Assembly (NCBI GenBank): GCA_963693285.1
Contig: OY848924.1
Coordinates: 2,036,144-2,100,143, forward strand
Origin: Xestospongia muta
Taxonomy: Eukaryota > Porifera > Demospongiae > Haplosclerida > Petrosiidae
Reading direction: 5' to 3'
DNA: 64,000 nt
The notes under the pieces are model-generated. The model made no database searches. It saw only the letters and a list, made by a program, of their open reading frames with translations, and was not told the origin of the DNA. Below are positions 26,901-36,099 of this stretch, piece by piece. How positions within the stretch are numbered: position 1 is the stretch's first letter; every line of letters begins with the position of its first letter. A program made the translations under genes and the position numbers.

Positions 26901-28310
26901 CATATCTGTGTATACACAATACAAGCTATTACTTTACATTGACATGTATTATTAATTAAGACATTACTATCACACAATATAATGGATTTCATTCAATTAA
27001 ATTATAAGACAATATTAAAATACTACATGTAAAGATCATGTATGTTATTAATTGTGGATACTAATTCAGTAACTTTAACAAATAGAATAATAATTAATAA
27101 ATTGTGTGAACGTTGAAGTTTTTAATTAATATTTAGGTGTGGCTAAAATGAATTAATACTCATTAAATTTACATAATTTGAATTAATTACTTAAGTTAGT
27201 ACACACAAATAATAACAGTAGATTAAAGGGAAATTAATAGGACTTACCACAAAATGACATTTCAAGTTTGCTCCTTTCTGAAGGGCTTTTTTGACTTTTT
27301 CTAAATGTCCATCTTTAGCAGATTCCCAAAGTTCATAGTCCTATATAATAATAAAACAAGTCATTACATTTAAAACTAGTAAATCTTACACAACTACATG
27401 TATTATATGAGACTAATAAAACTATAGGACAGGTCAAATACACAATACACAAAGTGACAATATTTATATAAAAAGAACATGATGTAATTAGTATTATGTA
27501 TATAACTAACAGAGACAATTAGACTATATCACAAATACAAGACTATACTAACTAATAATAAACAGTTCAATGATCTTCTTTCCATTCTTTTGTTGCTAAT
27601 ATTTATTTGATATGTGATATGATCAAGTAATAGTAATAACTGGACATTATTCAAGCATTAAAGTGAGTACTATGAACACATAGAGACAGGTCCATAGAAT
27701 GATAGTAGATACAACCATTGTTTACATAACTAATAGTATTTATCATGTGATAATGAACATGATCAGTTGTAAATAAATAAACATTGAAAGTGTAAATAAT
27801 TATCACAGATAATCAGATATAATGTCACTCAACTAAAGTCTATAGCTTGTAATAAACTATAACTTAATGAACAATTTGAGTTATGAAGAAGCTGTGTAGT
27901 CTATTTCCAAGTAATCTTTTCTATTTATGTAAAATAAACTACAAGAATTAAGAGAAACAATTTGACTGTTTAGCTAGTTCCCAGTTCTCCGCTTTATTAG
28001 TAATACTTTATAACATTATCAAAGAACTTATTATCTCTAAAATATTCAATAATGGCAAGTGATGCTGAAATAAATTTATGAAGGAACATTAACAATATAC
28101 TGTAATAGATTGAGTGTGACAGCCATTTTGTCATGTCTCTCTCTACATATAAACCATACCATACTTAATAATAATATGTAATGTATTGATTGTACACTAA
28201 CACATGTAGTATACTGGATTAGTTACTAATATACTTACAATTCTCCGTTGTTGTTGTTCTTCTGATAGTTCTTCATCTGATTGCTCTTCTTCTGATAGTT
28301 GAGCTGCCAT
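5650..28310 (-). CDS. Copy 1: ankyrin-ROC-COR-Death-CARD protein (kinase-less DAPK/ROCO-like), multi-exon
   Basis: Exons with compatible phases, 5' to 3': 28239-28310 (ATG at 28308-28310), 27248-27340, 26736-26852, 26448-26546, 25724-25822, 25226-25324, 24987-25085, 23531-23632, 22842-22934, 22131-22229, 21424-21522, 20709-20807, 17358-17459, 13164-15242, 12922-13009, 12547-12819, 12265-12327, 12147-12200, 11849-11922, 11249-11318, 10547-10630, 10358-10408, 10006-10062, 9704-9751, 9176-9249, 8358-8427, 7768-8099. Together they give 4,689 nt, 1,562 residues. Alternative 3' exons at 7242-7315, 6239-6308 and 5650-5981 fit the same phases. Order: acidic N-terminus, 12 ankyrin repeats, ROC GTPase, COR, Death domain, Ser/Thr-rich linker, CARD-like domain. 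DAPK1 has the same ankyrin-ROC-COR-Death order behind a kinase; no kinase exon is seen here. A cytoplasmic signalling scaffold in death or immune pathways is the likely role (inference). Confidence 0.8.
6239..7315 (-). CDS. Duplicated Ser/Thr-rich linker exons before distal CARD exon
   Basis: Two exons, 7242-7315 (reads EVYITDNLSMEYQ at its end) and 6239-6308 (QHSTNELSSEHKADT, ending in TTQQ). They are near-copies of 9176-9249/8358-8427 and of 11849-11922/11249-11318. The pair begins and ends in phase 1, so it can be skipped or included. It would be used when the CARD exon at 7768-8099 is skipped. The introns between are also duplicated and hold no other coding signal that I can see. Confidence 0.65.
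7768..8099 (-). CDS. CARD-like last exon 2 (proximal)
   Basis: Same length (332 nt) and phase as the exon at 5650-5981, with its own stop at 7768-7770. It reads PLPIVNRIFSAKFISFNFKE, then VESMSGEAYDKANKVVNELQ, then GIEFLKALCDFLLKQYQELK. Differences from the other copy cluster in the first three helices, while the last helices are nearly identical. It is the default last exon if splicing is linear. Domain call is by pattern, not by search. Confidence 0.55.
8358..12327 (-). CDS. Ser/Thr/acidic linker exons of copy 1
   Basis: Ten small exons lie between the Death domain and the CARD: 12265-12327, 12147-12200, 11849-11922, 11249-11318, 10547-10630, 10358-10408, 10006-10062, 9704-9751, 9176-9249, 8358-8427. 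Most are phase 1-1, so exon skipping keeps the frame. The content is polar and low in hydrophobics (for example [26 protein letters not shown]). Exon 10547-10630 carries a bipartite basic stretch, KRKISISPSTSKKLK, resembling a nuclear localisation signal. The following exon has GSRKHKHG. No fold is recognised; it is probably disordered. Confidence 0.65.
12547..12819 (-). CDS. Death domain exon, copy 1
   Basis: The exon has 273 nt and phase 1-1. It shows the Death-domain signature: W..IGDCLGI, EELDSL, then VLQLWMERMTKPVTWNTILE and a closing helix with FLE. Helix 5-6 spacing with LxxWxxxxxxxxTWxxIxxxL is typical of the fold in UNC5, ankyrin and DAPK proteins (family knowledge). The same exon in copy 2 (51889-52161) has identical length. 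Confidence 0.8.
12922..13009 (-). CDS. Short linker exon between COR and Death domain
   Basis: 88-nt exon, phase 0 to 1, reading [20 protein letters not shown]. The donor is the less common GTTAGA. It is conserved in length with 52319-52406 in copy 2 (donor GTTTGA). It may be the first helix leading into the Death domain. Confidence 0.65.
13164..15242 (-). CDS. ROC-COR GTPase exon, copy 1 (693 codons)
   Basis: This single exon starts at acceptor TTTTTTACAG and ends at donor GTAAGT. It opens with half an ankyrin repeat (GDSLLHLACSNSK). From about residue 69 comes a ROC domain: Walker [12 protein letters not shown], DxxG motif LYDFAGHCEYY, hydrophobic strand [17 protein letters not shown], and a G4-like IIGSYADQ. 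Residues from about 260 to 560 fit COR: winged-helix-like [17 protein letters not shown], then [11 protein letters not shown] and [19 protein letters not shown]. The remainder, to FFTGQNPL, is COR C-terminal or unknown. ROC-COR proteins bind GTP and dimerise through COR (family knowledge). The residue after DFAGH is Cys here and Gln in copy 2. Confidence 0.9.
16579..16744 (+). pseudogene. Intronic plus-strand pseudo-exon, copy a
   Basis: It matches the relics at 56372-56534 and 58909-59063, which read [20 protein letters not shown], a stop, then [17 protein letters not shown] and a GTAAAT donor. This copy has base changes that shift frame after CCACATGTCAAT. The stop after the CAATTA codons is TAA here and TAG in the other two. 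The source gene is not recognised. Confidence 0.45.
16917..17132 (-). mobile_element. Partial inverted copy of the AACCTCGCT MITE
   Basis: Its reverse complement matches 19074-19275 closely: the CA/TG microsatellite, the phrase TTGAACTGGTATAACTTGG, and CATGTGGACTTTAACAG. It ends at AACCTCGCTA. The other terminus is missing. Confidence 0.65.
17358..17459 (-). CDS. Ankyrin repeat exon 12 of copy 1 (GRTAAHYAA type)
   Basis: Phase 0-0 exon of 34 codons with [20 protein letters not shown] and DINATDN. It is the only repeat of this subtype in copy 1, whereas copy 2 has three (59628, 57096, 55071). It sits directly before the ROC-COR exon. Confidence 0.85.
18397..18528 (+). pseudogene. Transposase-type helix-turn-helix fragment
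   Basis: A 43-codon open stretch ends at TGA and includes KQTADATGVSCASIKRLRK, the recognition-helix pattern common at the N-terminus of DDE transposases and related HTH proteins (family knowledge). It lies inside an intron of the minus-strand gene and has no obvious continuation. Probably a transposon relic. Confidence 0.35.
19074..19890. mobile_element. MITE of about 817 bp with 10-bp inverted ends
   Basis: It starts AACCTCGCTG and ends CAGCGAGGTT, a perfect 10-bp inverted pair. Just inside the left end is a second inverted copy (CCTCGCT...AGCGAGG) and a (TG)n tract at about 19107-19129. There is no open frame of note. An obvious target-site duplication is not seen. A partial inverted copy lies at 16917-17132 in a neighbouring intron. 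Confidence 0.55.
20709..23632 (-). repeat. Five tandem ankyrin-exon modules of about 700 bp
   Basis: Exons at 20709-20807, 21424-21522, 22131-22229, 22842-22934 and 23531-23632 each encode one repeat of the YQKTALHLAS...LLLN...ADPN type and are spaced 690-715 bp apart. Their introns are also near-copies (shared TATTTATTGTTGATTATAAT and GGCCACACC phrases). All are phase 0-0, so each duplication adds one repeat without a frameshift. Copy 2 has one exon of this type (60971-61069). The exon at 21424 has drifted (APYLAS). Confidence 0.85.
22842..22934 (-). CDS. Ankyrin exon with shifted splice acceptor
   Basis: Its four sister exons are preceded by CTCTAG and open with TATCAG. Here the acceptor is CTCTAT, so the usual AG is lost. 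The next AG is that of TATCAG itself. Using it removes exactly two codons and leaves the frame open (KKALHSVLQKSYCVIQLLLN). It is either a tolerated shift or the exon is skipped, which would also keep phase 0. Confidence 0.6.
23633..24986 (-). other. Intron of copy 1, no exon seen
   Basis: AT-rich. 24540-24890 is homologous to intron sequence of copy 2 at 55550-55870, 57560-57920 and 61200-61410 (shared ATAGTACAAGGTTAGTAGGA-like phrases). No coding signal recognised. Confidence 0.5.
24987..28310 (-). CDS. N-terminal exon and first six ankyrin exons of copy 1
   Basis: The start exon 28239-28310 encodes an acidic/Gln-rich leader (LSEEEQSDEELSEEQQQRR). Ankyrin exons follow: 27248-27340 (ELWESAKDGHLEKVKKALQK), 26736-26852 (longer, ITPHTIAYIRGHNIIVQFLE), 26448-26546, 25724-25822 (NNTALHLASRNSDTEVIQFL), 25226-25324 ([20 protein letters not shown]) and 24987-25085 ([18 protein letters not shown]). 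All are phase 0-0. The start codon is chosen because the frame upstream, across the join to the probable 5' exon at 29642-29785, contains a stop. Confidence 0.75.
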
Positions 28311-28415
28311 TGCCAGGAGACCTGGCAGCCCTTGGCTGGTACTGTTAAGTTGATTTAGTTCTATAATAGAACATTAGATATCAATGTACATATATCAGTT
28401 ATACTAATGTATTAT

Positions 28416-29190
28416 CAGGAGCGCATGAGCGTCGTGAAGCGACGCAAAGGAGCGTCAAACTCCCTTAACCAACTGTTGTCGAATCAAGGCTTAGAACATA
28501 TGTCCATATATGGACATAACTGCTAAGTGTTTTGTATTTTAATAGCTTCTGGGCTGTAACCTCTTAGTAGGTGTGCTTTAAATAGATAAATTTAAGAGAA
28601 GTCAAGAAGTCAAGAAAATGGCCAAGCGACCTTGAACAACATATATCATTATATTCAGACACAAGGTAACTCCAAAGTGTCCTGGTGTTCTGTGTGGACA
28701 AAGTGTCACAGGCTAAAGTGCATACTTCCTTGTACCACGCAGCAAGGAAACTACCAAAACGTTTGTTACCCTTGTAATAGATGCAAAAAAGCTGGCAGAA
28801 AGTTCTTTTTAAGAACTCCAGCAACTTCTCTAGCCTGAGACTAGTTTTCATGTATTGCCAGAGAACTAGTCTTGTTGAATAAAGTGATATATGTTGTTCA
28901 ACTGTTTCCACCTCTTTAATGACAAAAGCCTCCATAACTTCCAAGTATAATTCTTTTAAACGTTTCTCGATGTACATAACTTCTTTCTTAGTTTCGACTT
29001 CTTCGTTTTACTCACCATATGATTGTAATAATATTCATTGCTCCGTCACGTACTTAGCAGTACTTATGCTAAGTAAGTGTATTTCCTTATATGGAATAAT
29101 CCTTGACCGCGTTTCGACAATGGTTAGAATACAAATATAATTGCAGTTTGACGCTCCTTCGCGTCGCTTCGCGACGCTCATGCGCTCCTG
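28416..29190. mobile_element. 775-bp DNA transposon/MITE with 45-bp TIRs and 7-bp target duplication
   Basis: The left end CAGGAGCGCATGAGCGTCG and the right end CGACGCTCATGCGCTCCTG are inverted over about 45 bp with few mismatches. GTATTAT flanks both ends (28409-28415 and 29191-29197). The TIRs are GC-rich against an AT-rich background. The interior carries an open frame on the minus strand (28564-28977). It sits in the 5' intron of copy 1. Confidence 0.85.
28564..28977 (-). CDS. Unrecognised 137-codon open frame inside the TIR element
   Basis: It encodes a helical, Leu/Lys-rich protein (YIEKRLKELYLEVMEAFVIK near the start, then LEKLLEFLKRTFCQLFC). The frame is open upstream of the Met back to a stop near the GTAAAACGAAG stretch. 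I recognise no transposase signature. It could be a captured host exon or a short element protein. Confidence 0.3.
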   Translation of the reverse strand: MYIEKRLKELYLEVMEAFVIKEVETVEQHISLYSTRLVLWQYMKTSLRLEKLLEFLKRTFCQLFCIYYKGNKRFGSFLAAWYKEVCTLACDTLSTQNTRTLWSYLVSEYNDICCSRSLGHFLDFLTSLKFIYLKHTY

Positions 29191-29641
29191 GTATTATATA
29201 TATCACTTTATATAACAAAGACAATAAACTGTATGATCTTCATTTATTTTCATTGTACAATCATATACAACATGATCATGTCAACATCATCTCAAGTACA
29301 ATATCTTAAACATTGAAGCAAATAAAGAGACTTTTTTCAATCATAGAGAGTTAAAAAGTTGGAACTCCAAAAACAAATGAACATAGCTTGTGTTTACACA
29401 GCCTTAATTCTTCTATCTTTGTTATTGTCTGAAAAACTCTCTTGTTACCAGAACTAGCTAGAAATACACTAAGTCATAGAAAAGAAAGTACTTCCTCTTC
29501 AATCAAATGTCATAAGAAGTAACATATCTCGTGTATGTAGTCAACAAGTAAACACTGTAGTACTGCAAGTGTTAACATGACCCATGACTCATATTATCTA
29601 CATACAATACTACTAATTAACTTCTACTTTATATTACTTAC

Positions 29642-29785
29642 CAACTTAGTCACTGGTGTACTGCTTCTCTAACTCTGTTGAAGTTAGCAGCACATTCCTC
29701 AGGTACTAGATACCACGCCTTATTAAATATTTGTGGTTTCAAGTATTTTTGATAGGGTGGAGCTGCAGTTGCTGTTTGCTGTATA
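29642..29785 (-). CDS. Probable 5' non-coding or short-ORF exon of copy 1
   Basis: It is bounded by acceptor TTTTCAG and donor GTAAGTAA. One frame is open for 44 codons (AAPPYQKYLKPQIFNKAWYL) and ends in TGA at 29650-29652. When joined to the exon ending at 28360, the host frame meets TAA, so translation would start at ATG 28308-28310. It may instead be the last coding exon of another minus-strand gene. Confidence 0.35.
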
Positions 29786-30214
29786 CTGAAAACTTACAAC
29801 AACATTGTGTGTAGAACAGAACGTTCCATCCGTTTAGTTAATATATTATAAATGATAGCCAATTAATTCCTTTCAAAATACTTTGTTTAATAAATTGTAA
29901 TAAATTACTTCTTATATTTTAAGAACAAAATTTTTAGCATTAAATTGTTAGCATAAATAATCAATAAAACTAGCACCACAGTCACTGGCATCCAGCAATA
30001 CTTGTCCTTAATTCCTTATACTAGATTGTTTTGCATACAAGTCTAAAAAAGTTAGGTTATTATAAATATTTACATGAATTTTATTACTGAATTGAAACAG
30101 GTAGTTTAAGTTCACCTCACAGTGATAAGTTTAACATTCTTATATACAAATATAAAATCATAATGGTTTGTCATATACAAAGATGACACCATCATTCAAT
30201 GTGATTTCTTAATA
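29786..30214. other. Non-coding spacer
   Basis: AT-rich sequence between the probable 5' exon and the satellite array. No gene, TIR or repeat is recognised. The promoter of copy 1 may lie here, but no specific element can be named. Confidence 0.4.
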
Positions 30215-32180
30215 TACATCATTACAATAGTTTACATTTGAAGTCATAATAACCAGCATTAAAAGGAAATGTACTAAAAAATGAACAAATGGTATTATAT
30301 GAAGACACGCCCACATCAAAACAACTGACGATAGTATTTGCACTAACTTGACACACTTGAATATCATATTGTCATTTACATTCAAAGTTTCCATAGCCAG
30401 TAATAAGAGGAAATGTACTAAAACATGAAGAAATGGTTTTATTGCTGGGCTAGAAAGACACACCCACATCAAAACAACTGACGATATTATTTGCACTAAC
30501 TTAACACACTTGAATATCATATTCTTGTTTACATTCAAATTCTCAATAGCCAGCAATAAGAGGAAATGTACTAAAAATGAAGAAATGGTCTTATTGCTGG
30601 GCGAGAAAAACACGCCCACATCAAAACAACTGACAATAGTATTTGCACTAACTTGACACACTTGAATATCATATTGTCGTTTACATTCAATTTCTTCATA
30701 GCCAGCAATAAGAGGAAATGTACTAAAAAGAACAAATGCTCATATTGCTGGGCGAGGAAGACACACCCACATCAAAACAACTGACGATAGTATTTGCACT
30801 AACTTGACACTCTTGAATATCATATTGTCATTTACATTTAAATTCTCCATAGCCAGCAATAAGAGGAAATGTACTAAAAAATGAAGAAATGGTCTTATTG
30901 CTGGGCGAGAAAAACACGCCCACATCAAAACAACTGACAATAGTATTTGCACTAACTTGACACACTTGAATATCATATTGTTGTTTACATTCAAAGTTTC
31001 CATAGCCAGTAATAAGAGGAAATGTACTAAAACATGAAGAAATGGTTTTATTGCTGGGCTAGAAAGACACACCCACATCAAAACAACTGACGATATTATT
31101 TGCACTAACTTAACACACTTGAATATCAGATTCTTGTTTACATTCAAATTCTCAATAGCCAGCAATAAGAGGAAATGTACTAAAAATGAAGAAATGGTCT
31201 TATTGCTGGGCGAGAAAAACACGCCCACATCAAAACAACTGACAATATTATTTGCACTAACTTGACACACTTGAATATCATATTGTCGTTTACATTCAAT
31301 TTCTTCATGGCCAGCAATAAGAGGAAATGTACTAAAAAGAACAAATGCTCATATTGCTGGGCGAGGAAGACACACCCACATCAAAACAACTGACGATAGT
31401 ATTTGCACTAACTTGACACACTTGAATATCATATTGTCATTTACATTCAAAGTCTCCATACCCAGCAATAAGAGGAAATGTACTAAAAATGAAGAAATGG
31501 TCTTATTGCTGGGCGAGGAAGACACACCCACATCAAAACAACTGATGATAGTATTTGCACTAACTTGACACACTTGAATATCATATTGTCATTTACATTT
31601 AAATTCTCCATAGCCAGTAATAAGAGGAAATGTACTAAAAAATGAAGAAATGGTCTTATTGCTGGGCGAGAAAAACACGCCCACATCAAAACAACTGACA
31701 ATAGTATTTGCACTAACTTGACACACTTGAATATCATATTGTTGTTTACATTCAAAATCTCCATACCCAGCAATAAGAGGAAATGTACTAAAAATGAAGA
31801 AATGGTCTTATTGCTGGGCGAGGAAGACACACCCACATCAAAACAACTGATGATAGTATTTGCACTAACTTGACACACTTGAATATCATATTGTCATTTA
31901 CATTTAAATTCTCCATAGCCAGTAAAAAGAAGAAATGTACTAAAAAATGAAGAAATGGTCTTATTGCTGGGCGAGAAAAACACGCCCACATCAAAACAAC
32001 TGACAATAGTATTTGCACTAACTTGACACACTTGAATATCATATTGTCGTTTACATTTAAATTCTCCATAGCCAGCAATAAGAGGAAATGTACTAAAAAA
32101 TGAAGAAATGGTCTTATTGGTGGGCGAGAAAGACACAGCCACATCAAAACAACTTGACACACTTGAATATCGTGATCATC
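30215..32180. repeat. Satellite array, monomer about 153 bp, about 13 copies
   Basis: The phrase TTGCTGGGCGAG recurs at about 30593, 30747, 30898, 31202, 31354, 31507, 31659, 31812 and 31964, with variants at 30441, 31050 and 32116. Spacing is 151-154 bp. Because the monomer is near 51 codons, the minus strand stays open across units (VHFLLLLAMENLNVN repeated). A higher-order pattern is visible: the CTAGAAAGACACACCC variant at 30441 and 31050, and the AACAAATGCTCATATTGC variant at 30735 and 31343, both recur about 608 bp apart (four monomers). A two-unit pattern takes over after 31500. Confidence 0.9.
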
Positions 32181-33976
32181 CTGACGTCATTAGACGGTTT
32201 TTGGTGGGGCTTAATCCTTTCCAACTTCATGGGCTACCCTCAGACTCCTTATGCAGAAGTAAATGTATTTAATTATAATTACTTCGACAAGTATACTTTA
32301 ACTCTGCTTTGGATCGGTTTCAACTCTGCAATTGAAAACATTAACATTGCTTTATTTATTTTAAAAGGAATGGTTATTATGAGTCCCCCTCTCTAAATCT
32401 GATAATACTAGTCTGATATCTATACTAGACTTGACTACTAATGATTTTATGTCAATTTTTATATCACAGTCTTTGTTACATACACAAGATGACTAGCTGG
32501 TCTTTGATTTCTTTGTCAAACTAGTACATCTGACAGATTTTTGACTAGTGACTTAACAAATCAAGTGACCTTTGTCCTAACTCCTCCTCTAATTGAGTCT
32601 ACAAGAAGTCAGTAGAAATGTATATCTGATTATCATATATATGTAATGTACACTGAAGATGTACACATGTAATAAATAAATTTTTTCAAATTTTAAGTCA
32701 GTTATATTTGTTTTTCCAGTTGTCATGGAAACTACATACAAAAGTTGAGTCAAGAGGATGATATGTTTATTGGTAATTACATTTTAAGTGAATTCCATCT
32801 GTATCTTTAATTAGTACTTGAATCCTTCTTGATAGCAAAGACAAAAATCAACAGAGATAGAGTTTAATTTATCAGGTCATATTATCACTATGACTAATTT
32901 AATTTCTTTAGGTTTCTAGATATTGTCATTAAACCTCTATAGGATGGTACAGAGTGTAAGAGGTAGTGTCTATATTCACTTATACATTGTATTTCTTAAT
33001 ATATGACACAAGTGACAGGACAGTTACCAATTACATATGTCCATCCACAGCAGATCACTCATTTGGTTTTCACTGTGTGTGCAATATGGACTCTCCTACT
33101 AGCTAATCTCTATTGTCTCAAATATGGTCTGAAATGTAGCTTTACAGTAAAGTTATACCTCAGTATTATGTATGCTTTAGTGACCAAGAGCAATTATATA
33201 AATTATAATAGTGTAAATGTATGTTTGAATGATAATACGTTAGTTTGTAATATGAATTATGAATGTTTGCTAATTAAAATGTGTAATAATGTTTACAAAT
33301 AAATCATGTGATTCTGATATTTGTTTCATGTACCTTCAGTAGAAGAGGCATCAGTTGTAACAGACCTTACAAATTGTATGGCTGGTAATGAACCATTTTT
33401 TGCTTCCTGCTCTCATCTGTGAAAAGCTGAAAACGGTTACTACATGTCTATACAACCTTCAGGCTTGGATTCTCTATGGCCACCAACAGTGTCCTCTCCT
33501 TCTTTTATTGTTACAAGAGCAGCACCATCTATAAAGAAAAATATACTGAAATATACTAGAGTATACTAATTTTACATAAGAGTTGCAGAACCAGATCTGC
33601 TTACCTATCAATCAAACAGATGAGGACCACATTGATCAAATATATGTTTATTAGTTAGAACAATTCGTTCATAATTAATATGATAAAATATCTATCTCTC
33701 CATTTTATAAACAAATCATTCTGTCCATTTATAATCTGTCCATCATTACTAAAAATACTTATCTCTCCATCATTTACTACATGTGCAAGTAATTTGTGTT
33801 CTCACTCATTTAACATTTAATCTATTTTTAATGTATTATTTCACAAACTATATAACCACACATCACTTCATATCTTCTACTACATATAATGTTTTTAATA
33901 ACTCCTACTATCTGATTGGTTGGTGGGTCCATCCAATTATATAACGTTAAGTCAAATATTGTGCTTGACAACTTAC
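32181..33976. other. Mostly non-coding, with a duplicated exon scrap
   Basis: 32397-32460 matches 657-718 (GATATCTATACTAGACTTGA, then AATGATTTTATGTCAATT), a scrap of the iPLA2-like N-terminal region. Just after the satellite, about 32165-32270 reads HPDVIRRFLVGLNPFQLHGL on the plus strand but soon stops; not recognised. The frame 33003-33302 has no family features. The rest is AT-rich. Confidence 0.4.
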
Positions 33977-34440
33977 CTTTAAATACACAACTCAAATATT
34001 GACCAGTAAGTAATAATAAGGCACTAGTATCCATGGTCACTTTCTTGTAGACCTGAGGAAATTTAACAAGATTTAAAACAAATTAAGTATAATCTCTCAT
34101 TGGTAATCTATTTAAACTCATATAGCTTTTTCCTAACTTTTCCACTAGTTCTTCAGCCTCCACCTTGAAAGTAGACGCAGCAAAAATTAGGACGTCTATC
34201 AGATCAAAAATGAGTTTGAACTAGTTTGGTCCCACCTACTAATTAATTGCTATGGATACATTTTCTAATTAATGTTCACCAATAAACTAATCCTCGTGGT
34301 TTAATAGATTTCTCTGATTCTACCTTTATTACACGGCCTCCTCTAGCTATATCTGATCTACGTCTGCCGTATCCTGTTGATGATTCAGGAAGTTCCAGTT
34401 TGATGATGGAGCAGTGACCATGGCAATTGGAACCGTTACC
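33977..34440 (-). CDS. Possible exons of an unrecognised minus-strand gene
   Basis: Three pieces have good splice borders on at least one side. 33977-34052 (acceptor CCTCAG, donor GTAAGT) reads KKVTMDTSALLLLTGQYLSC. About 34130-34163 (acceptor TTTCAAG) reads VEAEELVEKLGKSY. A third, ending at 34324 with donor GTAGAA, reads CSIIKLELPESSTGYGRRRS and then DIARGGRVIK. Amino-acid composition looks protein-like, but I cannot name the family or complete the gene. Confidence 0.35.
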
Positions 34441-35043
34441 ATGATTGGTGTGAAAATAATGAGAAGAAAGTAGAAATCTAAAAGAAGTGACTCAAGAAAT
34501 GAAGACACTCACAGTAACTATAATTGTATGTAATAAAATGATTACACTACTAGTGACCTGACACACCCACTCAGTATAAAAGCAGTTGTGTCTATTGTCC
34601 CATAGTATATCATATTTTGAACTTATCCAGGTCACATAAAATGGCAAAGTATGGACTTTCTAACAGCCACTGTATAATATTATTGTAATAACACATTCTA
34701 ATATGTGTATCAATTACCGAGCAATTGTCAGTTTATGAAAAGTATATAACATTTTCAACTGATTTAGATGATACAGCTGGTTCCACAATAAACCAGATGG
34801 ACAAGCTTTACTAGAAACATTACAAGCTTGCCACGATCCTATCAAATTCTCAATACCTCTTCCAATAAATCATTAACTCCTTTGTTTAGTTAGTATTATA
34901 ATTTAAGGCATGTACTAGAGGCTTCATTCATTTAACACAAAAAGAAGGCAGAGATAAAGACACTGATATTCCATTTAATGGAGGAGATATGACTAGTTCT
35001 TTTATTACTATGTGTTACTTACTCTATATTGGTATAGACTGTT

Positions 35044-36071
35044 CATATGTTTATTAGAACTACTACAATAATTGGACATGGACTACTGGCAGGTAGGTAT
35101 TATGTATTAATACATCTATCTAATGTACCACATAGTCATCTATATCTATCCATCTACTATACATCTCTATCCATCAATTCATGTATCTACTATAACTTTT
35201 ATTATCTGTCTCTATACATCATTACTCTATCAGATAATTGACATATATTATTGTTTGATCCTTTTATCTTAAGATATTTCTCTCTAGGATACTGCAGTGA
35301 CTTATTCAATCAGTCAATAAACCAGTGGACATGTGACATTATTAGAACATTATCATTCTTTCCTATTAGGATTACATTGGGTCTACCTGTTGTTGTTATG
35401 TTAGACAGGTAAACAATACAAGTTAATAACACAAGTTAATAACTCATGTTAGACGGAATACTGGTTAGATTTTCTAAATTAGTGTCTTGTATGATAGCCT
35501 CCACTGTACATGTGATAGTCACATGATGACAATGAATTATTCTTAAGATTTGATATTGCCAAACCAACAAGGGCTGTATTATTAAATATTGTCACTTACT
35601 CTGAGATGGCTCTATCATCAGGTATCTTCTCTATATAATTATTTTATTTTGCACATTATATTTTGTCTATTATAGAACACTGTTTTTCTATCAATATCTT
35701 CTATTTACCTCTAGTCTGCCCTCTCTAGCTTTAATATTGTTTGTTCTAGCTTGTTTGGGGACAACAACAAAATCATTTTTAGATGAGAGAACTACACTGT
35801 TTACTAAGCAACTTAATTTATGGTATGTGAATATCTCATCATATCACACAGTCAACCATATACTATCATAATATAGGTAGAACACTAGTAGTTTGGTTTT
35901 ATCAATGAGTGTCCTTATAATGGACAGTTTATAAGTACCTGAAATAGAGTTTCCTTGAATTTTAATTCTATGACTTCCTTTCTTCTTTTCTATAGTCTTG
36001 ATGTATTGACTGATACAAATAGTTCTTCTCCTTCAATTACTCCTATCCTCATAGTCAGTGATCTTCACTAA
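35044..36071 (+). CDS. Possible multi-exon membrane protein gene, perhaps decayed
   Basis: Candidate exons: up to 35092 (TTTIIGHGLLAG), 35288-35408 (NQWTCDIIRTLSFFPIRITL, then GLPVVVMLD), 35548-35621 (IAKPTRAVLLNIVTYSEMAL), 35676-35822 (LPSLALILFVLACLGTTTKS) and 35996-36071 (PSITPILIVSDLH then TAA). Phases agree for the first three and for the last two, but not between 35621 and 35676. The frame after the last stop still looks coding (RLTAWLALNVTRSICLSWFL), so the stop may be premature. At least two hydrophobic stretches suggest membrane segments. Family unknown. Confidence 0.4.
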
Positions 36072-36099
36072 ATTACTAATAGTCAACAAAGCACTCGAC

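Noticed and set aside
30209..32162. Long minus-strand open frames as real proteins
   Set aside because: They follow from the satellite period being a multiple of three; content is repetitive and has no gene context.
30215..32180. Regularly spaced repeats as a CRISPR array
   Set aside because: Units of about 153 bp are contiguous with no unique spacers, and the genome is eukaryotic.
33003..33302. 99-codon plus-strand frame
   Set aside because: No domain, no splice support and unremarkable composition.
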